From an uncultured Duncaniella sp. (lineage in GTDB: Bacteria; Bacteroidota; Bacteroidia; Bacteroidales; Muribaculaceae), in assembly GCF_910578445.1 (NCBI RefSeq), contig NZ_CAJTQC010000004.1, positions 74,543 through 138,542 on the forward strand: DNA of 64,000 nucleotides, given 5' to 3'. Below are positions 53,167 through 62,492 of the stretch, in pieces. Below the pieces are notes generated by a model. That model saw only the letters and a program-made list of their open reading frames with translations. It did not search any database and was not told the DNA's origin. Positions within the stretch are counted from its first letter, which is position 1. The number at the start of each line of letters is the position of its first letter. The translations under genes were made by a program, and so were the position numbers.

Positions 53167-53433
53167 GTGTTACAGATTACAATTTTCACCCGGACACATC
53201 ACCAAATTCTCAATGAAGTCCGGCGACTGCAAAATTACAAAAAAATTACACGGCATGAGCATAAACCACATACAGCACTTGCTCATATCTTAAACTTCAA
53301 CGGAAAAGAGGTCACCGGCTTCGACATCTGTAGCGTACGCTTTTCCAAAAAGCATCCGTCGGAGTGGGGCAAGGCATTTGGAATCGACAAGTATCTATGG
53401 TTTGAACTAATTCCAGATGTAAAGAAGGAATAG
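53167..53433 (+). CDS. Small hypothetical protein or gene remnant
   Basis: An 88-codon open frame. The last about 58 residues (from HEHKPHTALAHILNF to LIPDVKKE) have balanced, protein-like composition; the first 30 do not and overlap the divergent lysO promoter. No family recognised. It could be a small gene that starts internally, or the tail of a decayed gene whose front is lost. Confidence 0.35.
   Translation: MLQITIFTRTHHQILNEVRRLQNYKKITRHEHKPHTALAHILNFNGKEVTGFDICSVRFSKKHPSEWGKAFGIDKYLWFELIPDVKKE
53230..53237 (-). promoter_or_regulatory. -7 element for the split lysO pair
   Basis: TAATTTTG on the minus strand, 76 bases ahead of the first lysO gene; no clear -33 box. Confidence 0.4.
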
Positions 53434-53478
53434 CACCGCAATCCATAAAACGATTGATGCCCTGACACACGACAGCAG

Positions 53479-53510
53479 CTTGCATTTCTAACGGATTTTT
53501 TATAACTTTG
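53479..53510 (+). promoter_or_regulatory. Promoter of uvrA
   Basis: CTTG (53479-53482), 20 bases, TAACTTTG (53503-53510), 27 bases ahead of the ATG at 53538. Confidence 0.68.
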
Positions 53511-53537
53511 TATGTTACAATTGAAGGAATCCTAAAA

Positions 53538-56423
53538 ATGCAGAAAGAAAACCACATATCTCCTCAGGAACAAAATATCATCGTCTTAGGCGCCAAGGTC
53601 AACAACCTCAGAGACGTCGATGTAGAGATTCCGCGCGGCAAACTTGTCGTTATTACCGGTGTATCAGGGTCGGGAAAATCATCGCTGGCTTTCGACACTC
53701 TCTATGCCGAAGGGCAGCGACGCTATGTGGAAAGCCTGAGCAGCTACGCACGTCAGTTCATGGGCAAAATGCCCAAACCTGAATGCAAGGCTATTCTCGG
53801 ACTCCCACCGGCAATCGCAATCGAACAGAAAGTCAACACCCGCAACCCTCGAAGCACCGTAGGTACATCAACCGAAATCTACGACTATATGCGTCTGCTT
53901 TTCGGACGCGTCGGCCACACCTTCTCCCCGATAAGCGGTGAAGAGGTAAAAAAACACACAATCAACGATGTTGTGGACTATGTCACCTCCTACCCCGAGG
54001 GCACGCGTGCAGCCATCATCTCACCTATAATTCTCCCCGAAGGCCGAAAATTTGCCTCGCAGCTCGACGTCTATCTCAAGGCCGGCTACTCGCGTGTGGT
54101 CAAAGAGAACGAATTTATAGATATCGAAGAGCTACTCCCTATTGTCAGAGAGTCCACAGACCCCGACAGTTTCAACCCGGCAGACTATAATCTTCTTGTC
54201 GACCGTCTGGTCATCTCAACAGAAGCCGACGAAATCAGCCGTCTTAATGATTCGATTGAAGCTGCATTTTTCGAAGGGCGTGACTGCCTTAAAACTCTCA
54301 TATGGTCCGAAAGCGGAATCGTAGAGAAGGAATTCTCCAAAATCTTCGAAGCCGACGGCATACGTTTCGAGACTCCGACCGACATGATGTTCAACTTCAA
54401 CAATCCTGTCGGCGCATGTCCCACATGCGGAGGTTTCGGAAAAGTGCTCGGCGTGGACGAGCGGTTGGTCATCCCCAACAACACCCTCTCGGTCTACGAC
54501 AATGCTGTGGCATGCTGGCGTGGAGACAAGATGAGCGAATGGAAACGGATATTCATCGCTGACGCGGCTCAATTCAAATTCCCAATCCACAAACCATATC
54601 TCGACCTTACGCAAGAGGAAAAAGACCTTCTGTGGCACGGACCGGCCGACATGACAGGCGTCACCACGACTTACGGTGAATTCCCGTCAATCGACAATTT
54701 TTTCAAAATGCTTGACGAGAATCAATATAAGATACAATACCGCGTCATGAAAGCGCGCTATCAAGGCAAGACAGTCTGCCCGGAATGCCACGATTCGCGT
54801 CTGAAAAAATCTGCATCCTATGTCAAAGTCGGAGGAAAGACAATAGGAGAACTTGTCAGCATGCCCGTCAGTGAACTGATTGTCTTCTTCCGCAATCTGA
54901 CTCTCGATGAAAACGATTCTAAAATTGCCGGCCGTCTCATGCGCGAGATAAACAACCGAATTTCTTATCTCGAGGAAGTAGGTCTCGGTTACCTCTCTTT
55001 AGACCGCCTTTCATCGACCCTCTCAGGCGGAGAAAGCCAACGCATAAACCTTGCGACATCGCTTGGCAGCAGTCTGGTGGGTTCGCTATACATTCTTGAC
55101 GAACCATCCATCGGACTCCATTCGCGCGATACAGACCGCCTGATTTCAGTCCTCAAAAAACTTCGTGACCTCGGAAACACAGTCGTGGTTGTCGAGCACG
55201 ACGAAGAAATCATGCGCACCGCCGACTATCTGATTGATGTCGGGCCTGACGCAGGACGCCTCGGAGGAAAAATAATCTTTCAGGGTGAACCGTCACGACT
55301 GATTCCTTCAGCAAAATCCGACACCGAGACAAACGGCAGCTACACTGCCCGCTATCTCACAGGCGAACTCTCGATTCCTGTCCCGAAACAACGACGAAGG
55401 TGGAGAGATTCAATAAATGTAATCGGTGCGATGGAACATAATCTTAAAGACATTGATGTGCGATTCCCGCTCGGTGTCATGACAGTCGTGACAGGAGTCA
55501 GCGGTTCAGGAAAATCAACCCTCGTCCGCGACATCCTCTTCCGCGCACTCAACCGCCACCTCGGCAATCCGGGAGACGCACCGGGCACATTCCGCCGCCT
55601 TGAAGGCGATTTACACCGCATCAAGAACATTGAATTTGTCGACCAGAATCCGATTGGCAAATCCACCCGTTCCAATCCCGCAACCTATCTCAAGGCATTT
55701 GATGAAATCCGCAGGCTCTACGCCTCCACCCAAGGTGCAAAACAGATGGGCTACACCGCGTCGGACTTCTCGTTCAATTCCGACGGAGGGCGGTGTGAGG
55801 AATGTAAGGGCGACGGCTACATCACCATTGAAATGCAGTTTATGGCCGACATTACCGTGCCCTGCGAATCATGTCACGGCAAGCGCTATCAAAAAGAAAT
55901 CCTCGAAGTGGAATATCGTGGCAAAAACATCTACGATATTCTCGAAATGACCATTGATCAGGCAATCGAGTTTTTCAGTGAAAGTGACGGCACACAAGAA
56001 AAACGTATCGTCAAACGTTTGCGTCCGCTAAGCGATGTCGGACTCGGATATATAAAGGTAGGACAAAACTCCTCGTCTCTCTCAGGCGGTGAAAACCAAC
56101 GTGTGAAACTCGCGTCATTTTTCGCTGACGAGAAAGCAGAGCCGACACTCTATATATTTGACGAACCCACGACCGGTCTTCATTTCCACGACATAGCGAC
56201 TCTGATGAAATCATTCGACCGCCTCATATCAATGGGGCATACAGTGCTCATCATCGAACACAATATGGATGTCATCAAATGTGCCGACCATATCATCGAC
56301 ATAGGCCCTGAAGGGGGCGATGCAGGAGGCAACCTCGTCGCGACAGGCACGCCTGAGGAAATCACGGCATGTGAAAATTCCTATACAGGCAAATTTTTAA
56401 AAGACAAATTGCAGAATAATTAA
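53538..56423 (+). CDS. uvrA: Excinuclease ABC subunit A
   Basis: Damage-recognition ATPase of nucleotide excision repair. The 961 residues hold two ABC modules: Walker A GVSGSGKSSLAFDTLYAEGQRRYVESLSSYARQF near the start and GVSGSGKSTLVRDILF in the second half. Signatures are TLSGGESQRINLA and SLSGGENQRVKLA. Zinc-binding CPTCGGFGKV and CEECKGDGY ... CESCHGKRY are present. The start at 53538 is used because the frame from 53508 begins within the -7 promoter box. Confidence 0.98.
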   Translation: MQKENHISPQEQNIIVLGAKVNNLRDVDVEIPRGKLVVITGVSGSGKSSLAFDTLYAEGQRRYVESLSSYARQFMGKMPKPECKAILGLPPAIAIEQKVNTRNPRSTVGTSTEIYDYMRLLFGRVGHTFSPISGEEVKKHTINDVVDYVTSYPEGTRAAIISPIILPEGRKFASQLDVYLKAGYSRVVKENEFIDIEELLPIVRESTDPDSFNPADYNLLVDRLVISTEADEISRLNDSIEAAFFEGRDCLKTLIWSESGIVEKEFSKIFEADGIRFETPTDMMFNFNNPVGACPTCGGFGKVLGVDERLVIPNNTLSVYDNAVACWRGDKMSEWKRIFIADAAQFKFPIHKPYLDLTQEEKDLLWHGPADMTGVTTTYGEFPSIDNFFKMLDENQYKIQYRVMKARYQGKTVCPECHDSRLKKSASYVKVGGKTIGELVSMPVSELIVFFRNLTLDENDSKIAGRLMREINNRISYLEEVGLGYLSLDRLSSTLSGGESQRINLATSLGSSLVGSLYILDEPSIGLHSRDTDRLISVLKKLRDLGNTVVVVEHDEEIMRTADYLIDVGPDAGRLGGKIIFQGEPSRLIPSAKSDTETNGSYTARYLTGELSIPVPKQRRRWRDSINVIGAMEHNLKDIDVRFPLGVMTVVTGVSGSGKSTLVRDILFRALNRHLGNPGDAPGTFRRLEGDLHRIKNIEFVDQNPIGKSTRSNPATYLKAFDEIRRLYASTQGAKQMGYTASDFSFNSDGGRCEECKGDGYITIEMQFMADITVPCESCHGKRYQKEILEVEYRGKNIYDILEMTIDQAIEFFSESDGTQEKRIVKRLRPLSDVGLGYIKVGQNSSSLSGGENQRVKLASFFADEKAEPTLYIFDEPTTGLHFHDIATLMKSFDRLISMGHTVLIIEHNMDVIKCADHIIDIGPEGGDAGGNLVATGTPEEITACENSYTGKFLKDKLQNN

Positions 56424-56447
56424 CAAACTACCATAATTGAAACTATC

Positions 56448-57515
56448 ATGGCAAAAATAGGTGATCGCGTCCGCTTCCTAAACTCAGTCGGTGGCGGCAT
56501 CATCAGAAAAATAGAAGGAAACATAGCATATGTTGACGACGATGGCTTTGAAACCCCTACCCTTCTCCGCGAATGTGTAGTCGTAGCTCCGGCCGAAGTC
56601 ACAGAGAAAAAAGTGGCCGTCTCGCAAGACGAGATTGTAGCCAAAGTGCAGACAGCACAAAAACCGGCCTCTTCAACACCCGCTAAAGAGGAACTTCCCA
56701 TCGAAGAAACACCCGAAGGTGAAAAGCTAAACATCGTTCTTGCCTACGAGCCGTCCGATTTAAAACACCTCAACTCATCGACCTTTGACACCTATCTTGT
56801 CAACGATTCAAACTATTATCTCTATTTCACATATCTGTCGCGCTCTGACGAAGCTGACGGCTGGACCACACGCTACGCAGGAGTTGTCGAGCCTAATATT
56901 CAGGTATTCCTCGAAGAAATCACCGGCACGGATCTCCCCTCGATGGACCGCATAGCATTCCAGATGATTGCATTCAAATCGGACCGCGAATTCAAACTCA
57001 AATCGCCGGTTGCAATTGAAACAGCACTCGACACCACTAAATTTTTCAAACTCCACTGCTTCCGTTCGAATCCTTATTTCGACAAAGAAGTAATCGCTGT
57101 TGACCTTGTGACCAACGACAAGCCACGCCAACGAATGGTCCTTGACTCGTCGCAGCTCGAAAAAGGGCTAAAAGCCAAGAAAGCCATCGACCGTCAGGTG
57201 AAAAAACCTGTACAGAAATCACATCCCAAGCGAGGCGAACGAATTGAAGTCGACCTCCATATAAACGAACTTGTCGATACAATAGCCGGCCTGTCACCGG
57301 CCGACATCCTCAACCTTCAGATTGATGAATTCCGCAGGGTGATGGATGAAAATCTGAAAAACAAAGGACAGAAAATCGTTTTTATCCACGGTAAAGGCGA
57401 AGGAGTGCTCCGCGCAGCCCTGATGAAAGAGCTTAACCATCGCTACAAGGGCCATGACGTTCAGGATGCCTCATTCCGCGAATTCGGCTTCGGTGCGACG
57501 CAAGTGACCATTTAA
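56448..57515 (+). CDS. Smr-domain protein with DUF2027 N-terminus
   Basis: A 355-residue protein. The N-terminal KIGDRVRFLNSVGGGIIRKIEGNIAYVDDDGFETPTL is a small SH3/KOW-like barrel typical of DUF2027. A middle beta domain (about 100-215) follows, then a C-terminal Smr domain (about 265-355: VDLHINELVD and VFIHGKGEGVLRAAL). Smr domains nick or bind branched DNA or cleave mRNA on stalled ribosomes; which applies here is unknown. Starts 25 bases after uvrA. Confidence 0.85.
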   Translation: MAKIGDRVRFLNSVGGGIIRKIEGNIAYVDDDGFETPTLLRECVVVAPAEVTEKKVAVSQDEIVAKVQTAQKPASSTPAKEELPIEETPEGEKLNIVLAYEPSDLKHLNSSTFDTYLVNDSNYYLYFTYLSRSDEADGWTTRYAGVVEPNIQVFLEEITGTDLPSMDRIAFQMIAFKSDREFKLKSPVAIETALDTTKFFKLHCFRSNPYFDKEVIAVDLVTNDKPRQRMVLDSSQLEKGLKAKKAIDRQVKKPVQKSHPKRGERIEVDLHINELVDTIAGLSPADILNLQIDEFRRVMDENLKNKGQKIVFIHGKGEGVLRAALMKELNHRYKGHDVQDASFREFGFGATQVTI

Positions 57516-57569
57516 AACCGGATTAAAAGCTCATTTCTTTCAACCACATATCCTTTAGAGGCTTTTAGA

Positions 57570-58397
57570 ATGATACTCTGGTTTTCAGGCACAGGCAATT
57601 CCCGTTTCGTAGCCGAATCACTGTCATCGCAACTCGGTCAGAAGCCCTTGGAACTGCGGCCGTCCGTTACCTCGGCTCCGGTTGCTCTTGACAACGATGA
57701 CAGAACCGTCATATGGGTATGCCCCGTCTATTCTTGGGGCATACCCCCCTACATCCGCACCGTCATCAGGAATATACAGTTTAAAGTCACGGAAAAACAT
57801 GCCGACGCTGTTGTCCACCATCTTGTACTTACATGTGGCGACGACTGTGGACTTGCGCCTGAAATGTGGCGCAAGGAGATTTCCTCACGTGGCTGGAAAG
57901 ACGGTAACGCATATTCAGTGACAATGCCCAACAACTACGTATGCATGAGCGGATTTGATGTAGACCCTAAGGATGTCGAACAGCAAAAACTGAACTCTGC
58001 CCCCGCACGCATTGCCGAAATCGCAGCCGGAATCAAGAGTGCTACCGATGACCGAAAATGCCATACGGACGTAATCCGAGGGAGATTCGCTTGGATAAAG
58101 ACCAAAATAATCTACCCTTGGTTTATCCGTAACGCAATGTCACCGAAACCGTTCCACTACACATCTGACTGTATTTCATGCGGACGATGCAGTGCCGTGT
58201 GTCCGATGCGCAACATTGAGATGAGCCCCGACGCTATGGCCGACCGCTCGGGACGCACACGCAAACACCCGCTATGGGGCGACAATTGCGCCGGATGTCT
58301 TGCCTGCTATCACATCTGTCCACGTCACGCAGTCATGTATGGCAAAGCAACCCGAAACAAAGGACAGTATTTTAATCCGAATGTGCGAACTCTTTAG
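57570..58397 (+). CDS. EFR1-family ferredoxin with flavodoxin domain
   Basis: A 275-residue redox protein. Flavodoxin-like N-terminus WFSGTGNSRFVAESL (FMN phosphate loop), middle helical region, and a C-terminal bacterial ferredoxin with two [4Fe-4S] sites: CISCGRCSAVCP and CAGCLACYHICP (about residues 206-255). Such proteins move electrons in anaerobes; partner unknown. Lies 54 bases after the Smr gene and just ahead of rubrerythrin, fitting an oxidative-stress or redox set. Confidence 0.88.
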   Translation: MILWFSGTGNSRFVAESLSSQLGQKPLELRPSVTSAPVALDNDDRTVIWVCPVYSWGIPPYIRTVIRNIQFKVTEKHADAVVHHLVLTCGDDCGLAPEMWRKEISSRGWKDGNAYSVTMPNNYVCMSGFDVDPKDVEQQKLNSAPARIAEIAAGIKSATDDRKCHTDVIRGRFAWIKTKIIYPWFIRNAMSPKPFHYTSDCISCGRCSAVCPMRNIEMSPDAMADRSGRTRKHPLWGDNCAGCLACYHICPRHAVMYGKATRNKGQYFNPNVRTL

Positions 58398-58459
58398 GTC
58401 TTCCGGATGTTAATATTAAGCAAACTATTTTGCCCGACTTTAACATCACACAGAATCCT

Positions 58460-59041
58460 ATGGAGAAAAAATCAATCAAAGGAACAAAGACCGAACATAA
58501 TCTTCTCGCATCGTTCGCAGGCGAAAGCCAGGCACGTTCACGCTACACACTGTTTGCCAAGAAGGCACGTGAGGAAGGCTACGAGCAAATCGCACGAATA
58601 TTCCTCATCACCGCCGAACAGGAACTCAGCCATGCCGAACTGTTCTTCTCGCGTCTTGAAGGCGGAGTCGTACAAATCGCAGCCGGCTATCCGGCAGGGG
58701 TCGTGGCCGACACTATGACCAACCTGCGCGAAGCAGCAGCCGGAGAGCGCGAAGAGTGGAGCGATCTCTACTCATCGTTTGCAGGAACAGCCGAGGAAGA
58801 AGGTTTTCCCGACATAGCAGCCCTGTTCAAGATGGTGGCAAAAGTCGAAATCCAGCACGAACAACGCTACCTGCGTCTGCTCGAACGCCTGACCAACGGA
58901 CAGGAATTCTCAGGCGATGAGGAAGAAGAATGGCAATGCATGCATTGCGGCTACGTCCACAAAGGCAAGTCTGCACCCAAACGTTGCCCAGTCTGCGGCA
59001 AGGAGCAAGGCTACTTCGAACGCAAAGCCGACAACTATTAA
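58460..59041 (+). CDS. Rubrerythrin
   Basis: A 193-residue peroxide-scavenging di-iron protein. The N-terminal four-helix bundle carries the iron ligands in LLASFAGESQARSRYTLFA, ITAEQELSHAELF, FAGTAEEEGFPDI and VEIQHEQRYLRLL. The C-terminal rubredoxin domain has the FeCys4 motifs CMHCG and CPVCG. The ATG at 58460 gives the usual MEKKSIKGTKTEHNLL start; the frame opens ten codons earlier without family support. Ended by a strong terminator. Confidence 0.95.
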   Translation: MEKKSIKGTKTEHNLLASFAGESQARSRYTLFAKKAREEGYEQIARIFLITAEQELSHAELFFSRLEGGVVQIAAGYPAGVVADTMTNLREAAAGEREEWSDLYSSFAGTAEEEGFPDIAALFKMVAKVEIQHEQRYLRLLERLTNGQEFSGDEEEEWQCMHCGYVHKGKSAPKRCPVCGKEQGYFERKADNY

Positions 59042-59066
59042 TCTCCCCAACAAGGTAAATGATTTT

Positions 59067-59096
59067 CAGGCCCGTATACATTGCGGGCCTTTTTAG
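59067..59096 (+). terminator. Intrinsic terminator of rubrerythrin
   Basis: Stem aggcccg / cgggcct (59068-59074 and 59084-59090) followed by ttttta. Confidence 0.85.
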
Positions 59097-59117
59097 CGTC
59101 CCCCCAAAGAACCCCAT

Positions 59118-59157
59118 AAAAAATTCCGGTCGCGAATGTCATTATCGCGACCGGAAT
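59118..59157 (-). terminator. Intrinsic terminator of the zeta-like pair
   Basis: Perfect 13-bp arms (attccggtcgcga and its complement, 59123-59135 and 59145-59157). On the minus strand the stem runs into a run of T. Confidence 0.82.
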
Positions 59158-59176
59158 CTTCAAAGAGTCTTTTCTG

Positions 59177-59380
59177 TCACTTCCGCGCCTCTTGGGCTGC
59201 TTCGGCAAGAAAATGGTCAAGAGCGTCTTTGGCAGACATCGTGTAGATTGAGCCGTCATCATGAGCATAGACTACAGACTGTCCCTTAACGACTTTGTCG
59301 ATAAGACACTTCTCTACGGCCAGTTCCATGCCTCGTGCAAGTCTTTCAGAAATATTGTCAGTCAATTTTATATTCTCCAT
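59177..59380 (-). CDS. Small helical protein partnered with zeta-like ATPase
   Basis: A 67-residue protein starting MENIKLTDN (a frame start six codons upstream at 59398 is possible). Helical segments (ERLARGMELAVEKCLIDKVV and AKDALDHFLAEAAQEARK) flank a short beta part (GQSVVYAHDDGSIYTM). No family recognised. It overlaps the 3' end of the zeta-like gene by 23 bases and shares its terminator. By position it could be an antitoxin or cofactor, though in the classical epsilon-zeta system the antitoxin comes first. Confidence 0.6.
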   Translation of the reverse strand: MENIKLTDNISERLARGMELAVEKCLIDKVVKGQSVVYAHDDGSIYTMSAKDALDHFLAEAAQEARK

Positions 59381-59933
59381 CTTTTTTAATTCGGTCATAC
59401 AATTCTGGTGCTAAGGTCAATGTGTCATTGGCCACCACACGGGGGCGGCAGCAGGTATTGTCGATGATAGTCCAACTGTCGACAATAGGCATGAAAAGAT
59501 TAAACAAGTTACTGATACCATGGTGATAGCGACGGATAATTACATCCGTCGGGATATTATGGCCACCCTCGCTCACCCGCTGAGCCACACGTTTGATGGC
59601 AAGCTGTGGTGAAGACAGCCATATGTAGAGTAAATGAACGAGATACCCGAGCTTATGTGCTTTGGAAATCAGAGCGTGATAGCTTCGTGTGGCGAGAGTC
59701 GTTTCGATTGCAAAAGTGATGCCGTTATGCAACAGTTTCTCAATACGGTGAAGCATAATGCGCCCCGCTTCAAGGGAGACACTTTCCGGATGGAAAGGCG
59801 ACAGTCCTTTAGCAATCTCATCGGCGTTGACAAACTGCTGGCAGTCAAGAACGTCAGGCAATATAGTGAACGAAGCTGTTGTCTTACCTGCTCCGTTGCA
59901 ACCTGCGATGATGTATAAACTGGGCGATTTCAT
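59358..59933 (-). CDS. Zeta-toxin-like P-loop ATPase/kinase
   Basis: A 191-residue protein of the zeta-toxin/AAA_33 group. Walker A GCNGAGKTT (11-19), NADEIAKGLSP with Asp38, FAIETTLATRSY and the basic RVAQRVSEGGHNIPTDVIIRRYHHGISNLF segment, which supplies arginines that bind phosphate. True zeta toxins phosphorylate UDP-N-acetylglucosamine; many chromosomal relatives are uncharacterised. It lies 75 bases downstream of murF-alr on the same strand and may share its transcript. Confidence 0.78.
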   Translation of the reverse strand: MKSPSLYIIAGCNGAGKTTASFTILPDVLDCQQFVNADEIAKGLSPFHPESVSLEAGRIMLHRIEKLLHNGITFAIETTLATRSYHALISKAHKLGYLVHLLYIWLSSPQLAIKRVAQRVSEGGHNIPTDVIIRRYHHGISNLFNLFMPIVDSWTIIDNTCCRPRVVANDTLTLAPELYDRIKKDGEYKID

Positions 59934-60008
59934 AATAATATCGGTTTTTAATTGTCAAATTTTTTTGACTGGGGGTGTGTTTTGTAAAGATTATAATTTT
60001 CAAACCGG

Positions 60009-62492
60009 CTATTCCCTGTAATAGACGCGTTTGACACGACTTGAAACAGAGGTCAGCACTTCATAGGGTATAGTTCCCAAGGTCTCCGCAAGAGTATCGA
60101 CAGGGATGTTCTCGCCGAAGACCTCGACCCTGTCTCCGACGCTCACCTGAGCTACGTCCGTCACATCAATCATACAGGCATCCATGCAGATTGTGCCTAC
60201 GGTCGGACATTTGACTCCTCTGACAACCATCCGGGCGTTACCATAGCCGAGATGCCTGTTGATGCCGTCGGCATAGCCGACCGGAACTGTCGCAATCACT
60301 GAGTCGCGCTTGAGAACTCCGCGCCTGTTATAGCCGACTGTAGTACCGGCTGGCCAATGTTTCAGAGACAGGATGACTGTATGGAGCGACGATACGGGAC
60401 GGAGATCATCCTGCGAACCGTCGTGCATCGTTTTTATACCGTAAAGTCCGATTCCGAGACGCACCATGTCAAGCTGATGGTCGGGGAAACGTGTTATACC
60501 TGTCGAATTCAGTATGTGGCGCAGTATTTTCTGTCCGGGGAAGGCTGAAAGGACTGTCCGGCAACATTCATCAAAATATTCGAACTGAGCTTTCGTATAG
60601 TCATCCTCCATCGGATCATCGGCGGCACACAGGTGCGAGAAAATCGAACGTGGTGTCACACAGTCGGTATTCTTCAATATCTCAATCAACCGTGGAAGGT
60701 CTTCCTTCAGAAAACCGAGACGGTGCATGCCCGAATCAATCTTAATATGAATCGGGAAATTCTTTATGCCGTAATGTCCGGCCTCACGGATCAGAGCCTC
60801 AAGGAAATCAAAACTGTAAATTTCCGGTTCAAGACGGTCTGTGAAAATCGCATGGAAATTCTCGACCGTAGGATTCAGCACGAGTATCGGCATCGTAATT
60901 CCCGCACGGCGTAGTTCAGCACCCTCGTCGTGCACAGCAACGGCAAGATATGTCGCACCCTGAGCCTGAAGCGTGCGTGCAAGTTCGTGAGACCCTGCTC
61001 CGTAGCCTGAAGCCTTTATCATGCAGGCAATCCCCGTGGTCGGCTTGATGCGCGAACGGAAGGCGTTGAAATTATCCACCACGGCATCAAGATTGATTTC
61101 GAGCACTGTTTCATGCTGACGCGCCTCAAGCAGCTCGCATATACGTGCGAAACCGAACTCAGGAGCACCCTTTACCAGAATGAGCTCACGATTGAAATCA
61201 CGGACCGACATCTTTTCGAGAAACTCTTCTGTCGTTTCGAAAAATTCTTTTTCAAGATTGAAGCATCCGGCATGGCGTTTCAGTTCCGGGCCGATTCCAA
61301 TCAACCGTTTGATACCGGCCATGACAAGAAGCTCGGCCATCCTGATATAATCGTCGTCTGTAGCGCCTTCGCCACAGCTGAGGTCACTTACGATAAGGGT
61401 GGAAGAACGTCCGGCCACAGCCCTGCGGCGCATAAAATCAAGCGCCGGAGAGAGTGAGTTAAAATCGCTCGTATAACTGTCGTGTATGAGCAGACAGCCG
61501 TTGACACCTTCTATGACCTCAAGGCGTGTCCCTATCGGTGTCAGGCGCGACATGCGCTCTGCAATCACATCAGCCGGAATGTCAAGATAAAGCATTGTGG
61601 CCAGACAATGTACAGCATTCTCTAAGTCATGGTCATTGACAAACGGGATTTCCACCGTCATGAATTCTCCACCGAGATAGCTGTAGGTCAGACGCGACAC
61701 ACCTTTTTCGCTCTCCACATTTGCGATGAAAAGAGGAGAGCCGCTGTCTGTCCGTGACCAGCCAAGCTTCACGGCTACGTCAGGCATGCAGCGGCTTATG
61801 AGAGCGTCATCACTGTTATATATGACACATCTGCAATCGCTGAGCAAAGATGCTTTCTCACGGCACTTATCCTCTATTGACTGAAAACCGCTACTGTGTG
61901 CGTTTCCGATATTCGTGAATATTCCTATTTCCGGCCGGATTATAGCCTTGAGTCTCGCCATCTCACCGGGCATTGATATTCCGGCTTCAAAAATGGCAAG
62001 CTGAGTCCTGTCGTTTAATTCCCAGACCGAAAGAGGGACACCAATCTGCGAATTGTAGCTTCGCGGACTGCGCGTGATGACGATATCATCCTGCAGCAAG
62101 CTGTTGAGCCACTCTTTGACAATTGTCTTTCCACGGCTGCCGGTAATAGCTATGACAGGCACATCGAAACGGTCTCTATGGTGTCTTGCAAGTGTGTGGA
62201 GAACAGCAAGAGGGTTGTCGGTCACTATGAAATTCACACCATCGAGACTTCTCATGTCATCCGGAATTGCCGACACGACAAAATTTCTCACCCCTTTGTC
62301 GTAGAGCTGGCGCAGATAGCGGTGGCCATCGCCCGACTGAGTGGTAAGAGCAAAAAACAAGGTTTCGGAAGGATATGTCAGCGACCGGCTGTCGGTCAGC
62401 AATCGTGATATTTTCAAATTGCCATCCCCGATCAGACTTCCATTTCCGGAGCCTATAATCTCTAATATTTCAGAAATATTATATTCCATCAT
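60009..62492 (-). CDS. Bifunctional MurF ligase - alanine racemase
   Basis: One 827-residue polypeptide with two peptidoglycan-precursor activities. Residues 1-450: MurF, adding D-Ala-D-Ala to UDP-MurNAc-tripeptide, with ATP loop ITGSRGKTIVKEWL, NIGNAHSSGF and HDSYTSDFNS. Residues 455-827: alanine racemase, VLEINLDAVVDNFNAFR, PLP lysine in MIKASGYGAGSHE and the catalytic Tyr region TVGYNRRG. The racemase makes the D-Ala that feeds the ligase substrate. This fusion is typical of Bacteroidetes. It overlaps the GSCFA gene by 14 bases. Confidence 0.95.
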   Translation of the reverse strand: MMEYNISEILEIIGSGNGSLIGDGNLKISRLLTDSRSLTYPSETLFFALTTQSGDGHRYLRQLYDKGVRNFVVSAIPDDMRSLDGVNFIVTDNPLAVLHTLARHHRDRFDVPVIAITGSRGKTIVKEWLNSLLQDDIVITRSPRSYNSQIGVPLSVWELNDRTQLAIFEAGISMPGEMARLKAIIRPEIGIFTNIGNAHSSGFQSIEDKCREKASLLSDCRCVIYNSDDALISRCMPDVAVKLGWSRTDSGSPLFIANVESEKGVSRLTYSYLGGEFMTVEIPFVNDHDLENAVHCLATMLYLDIPADVIAERMSRLTPIGTRLEVIEGVNGCLLIHDSYTSDFNSLSPALDFMRRRAVAGRSSTLIVSDLSCGEGATDDDYIRMAELLVMAGIKRLIGIGPELKRHAGCFNLEKEFFETTEEFLEKMSVRDFNRELILVKGAPEFGFARICELLEARQHETVLEINLDAVVDNFNAFRSRIKPTTGIACMIKASGYGAGSHELARTLQAQGATYLAVAVHDEGAELRRAGITMPILVLNPTVENFHAIFTDRLEPEIYSFDFLEALIREAGHYGIKNFPIHIKIDSGMHRLGFLKEDLPRLIEILKNTDCVTPRSIFSHLCAADDPMEDDYTKAQFEYFDECCRTVLSAFPGQKILRHILNSTGITRFPDHQLDMVRLGIGLYGIKTMHDGSQDDLRPVSSLHTVILSLKHWPAGTTVGYNRRGVLKRDSVIATVPVGYADGINRHLGYGNARMVVRGVKCPTVGTICMDACMIDVTDVAQVSVGDRVEVFGENIPVDTLAETLGTIPYEVLTSVSSRVKRVYYRE

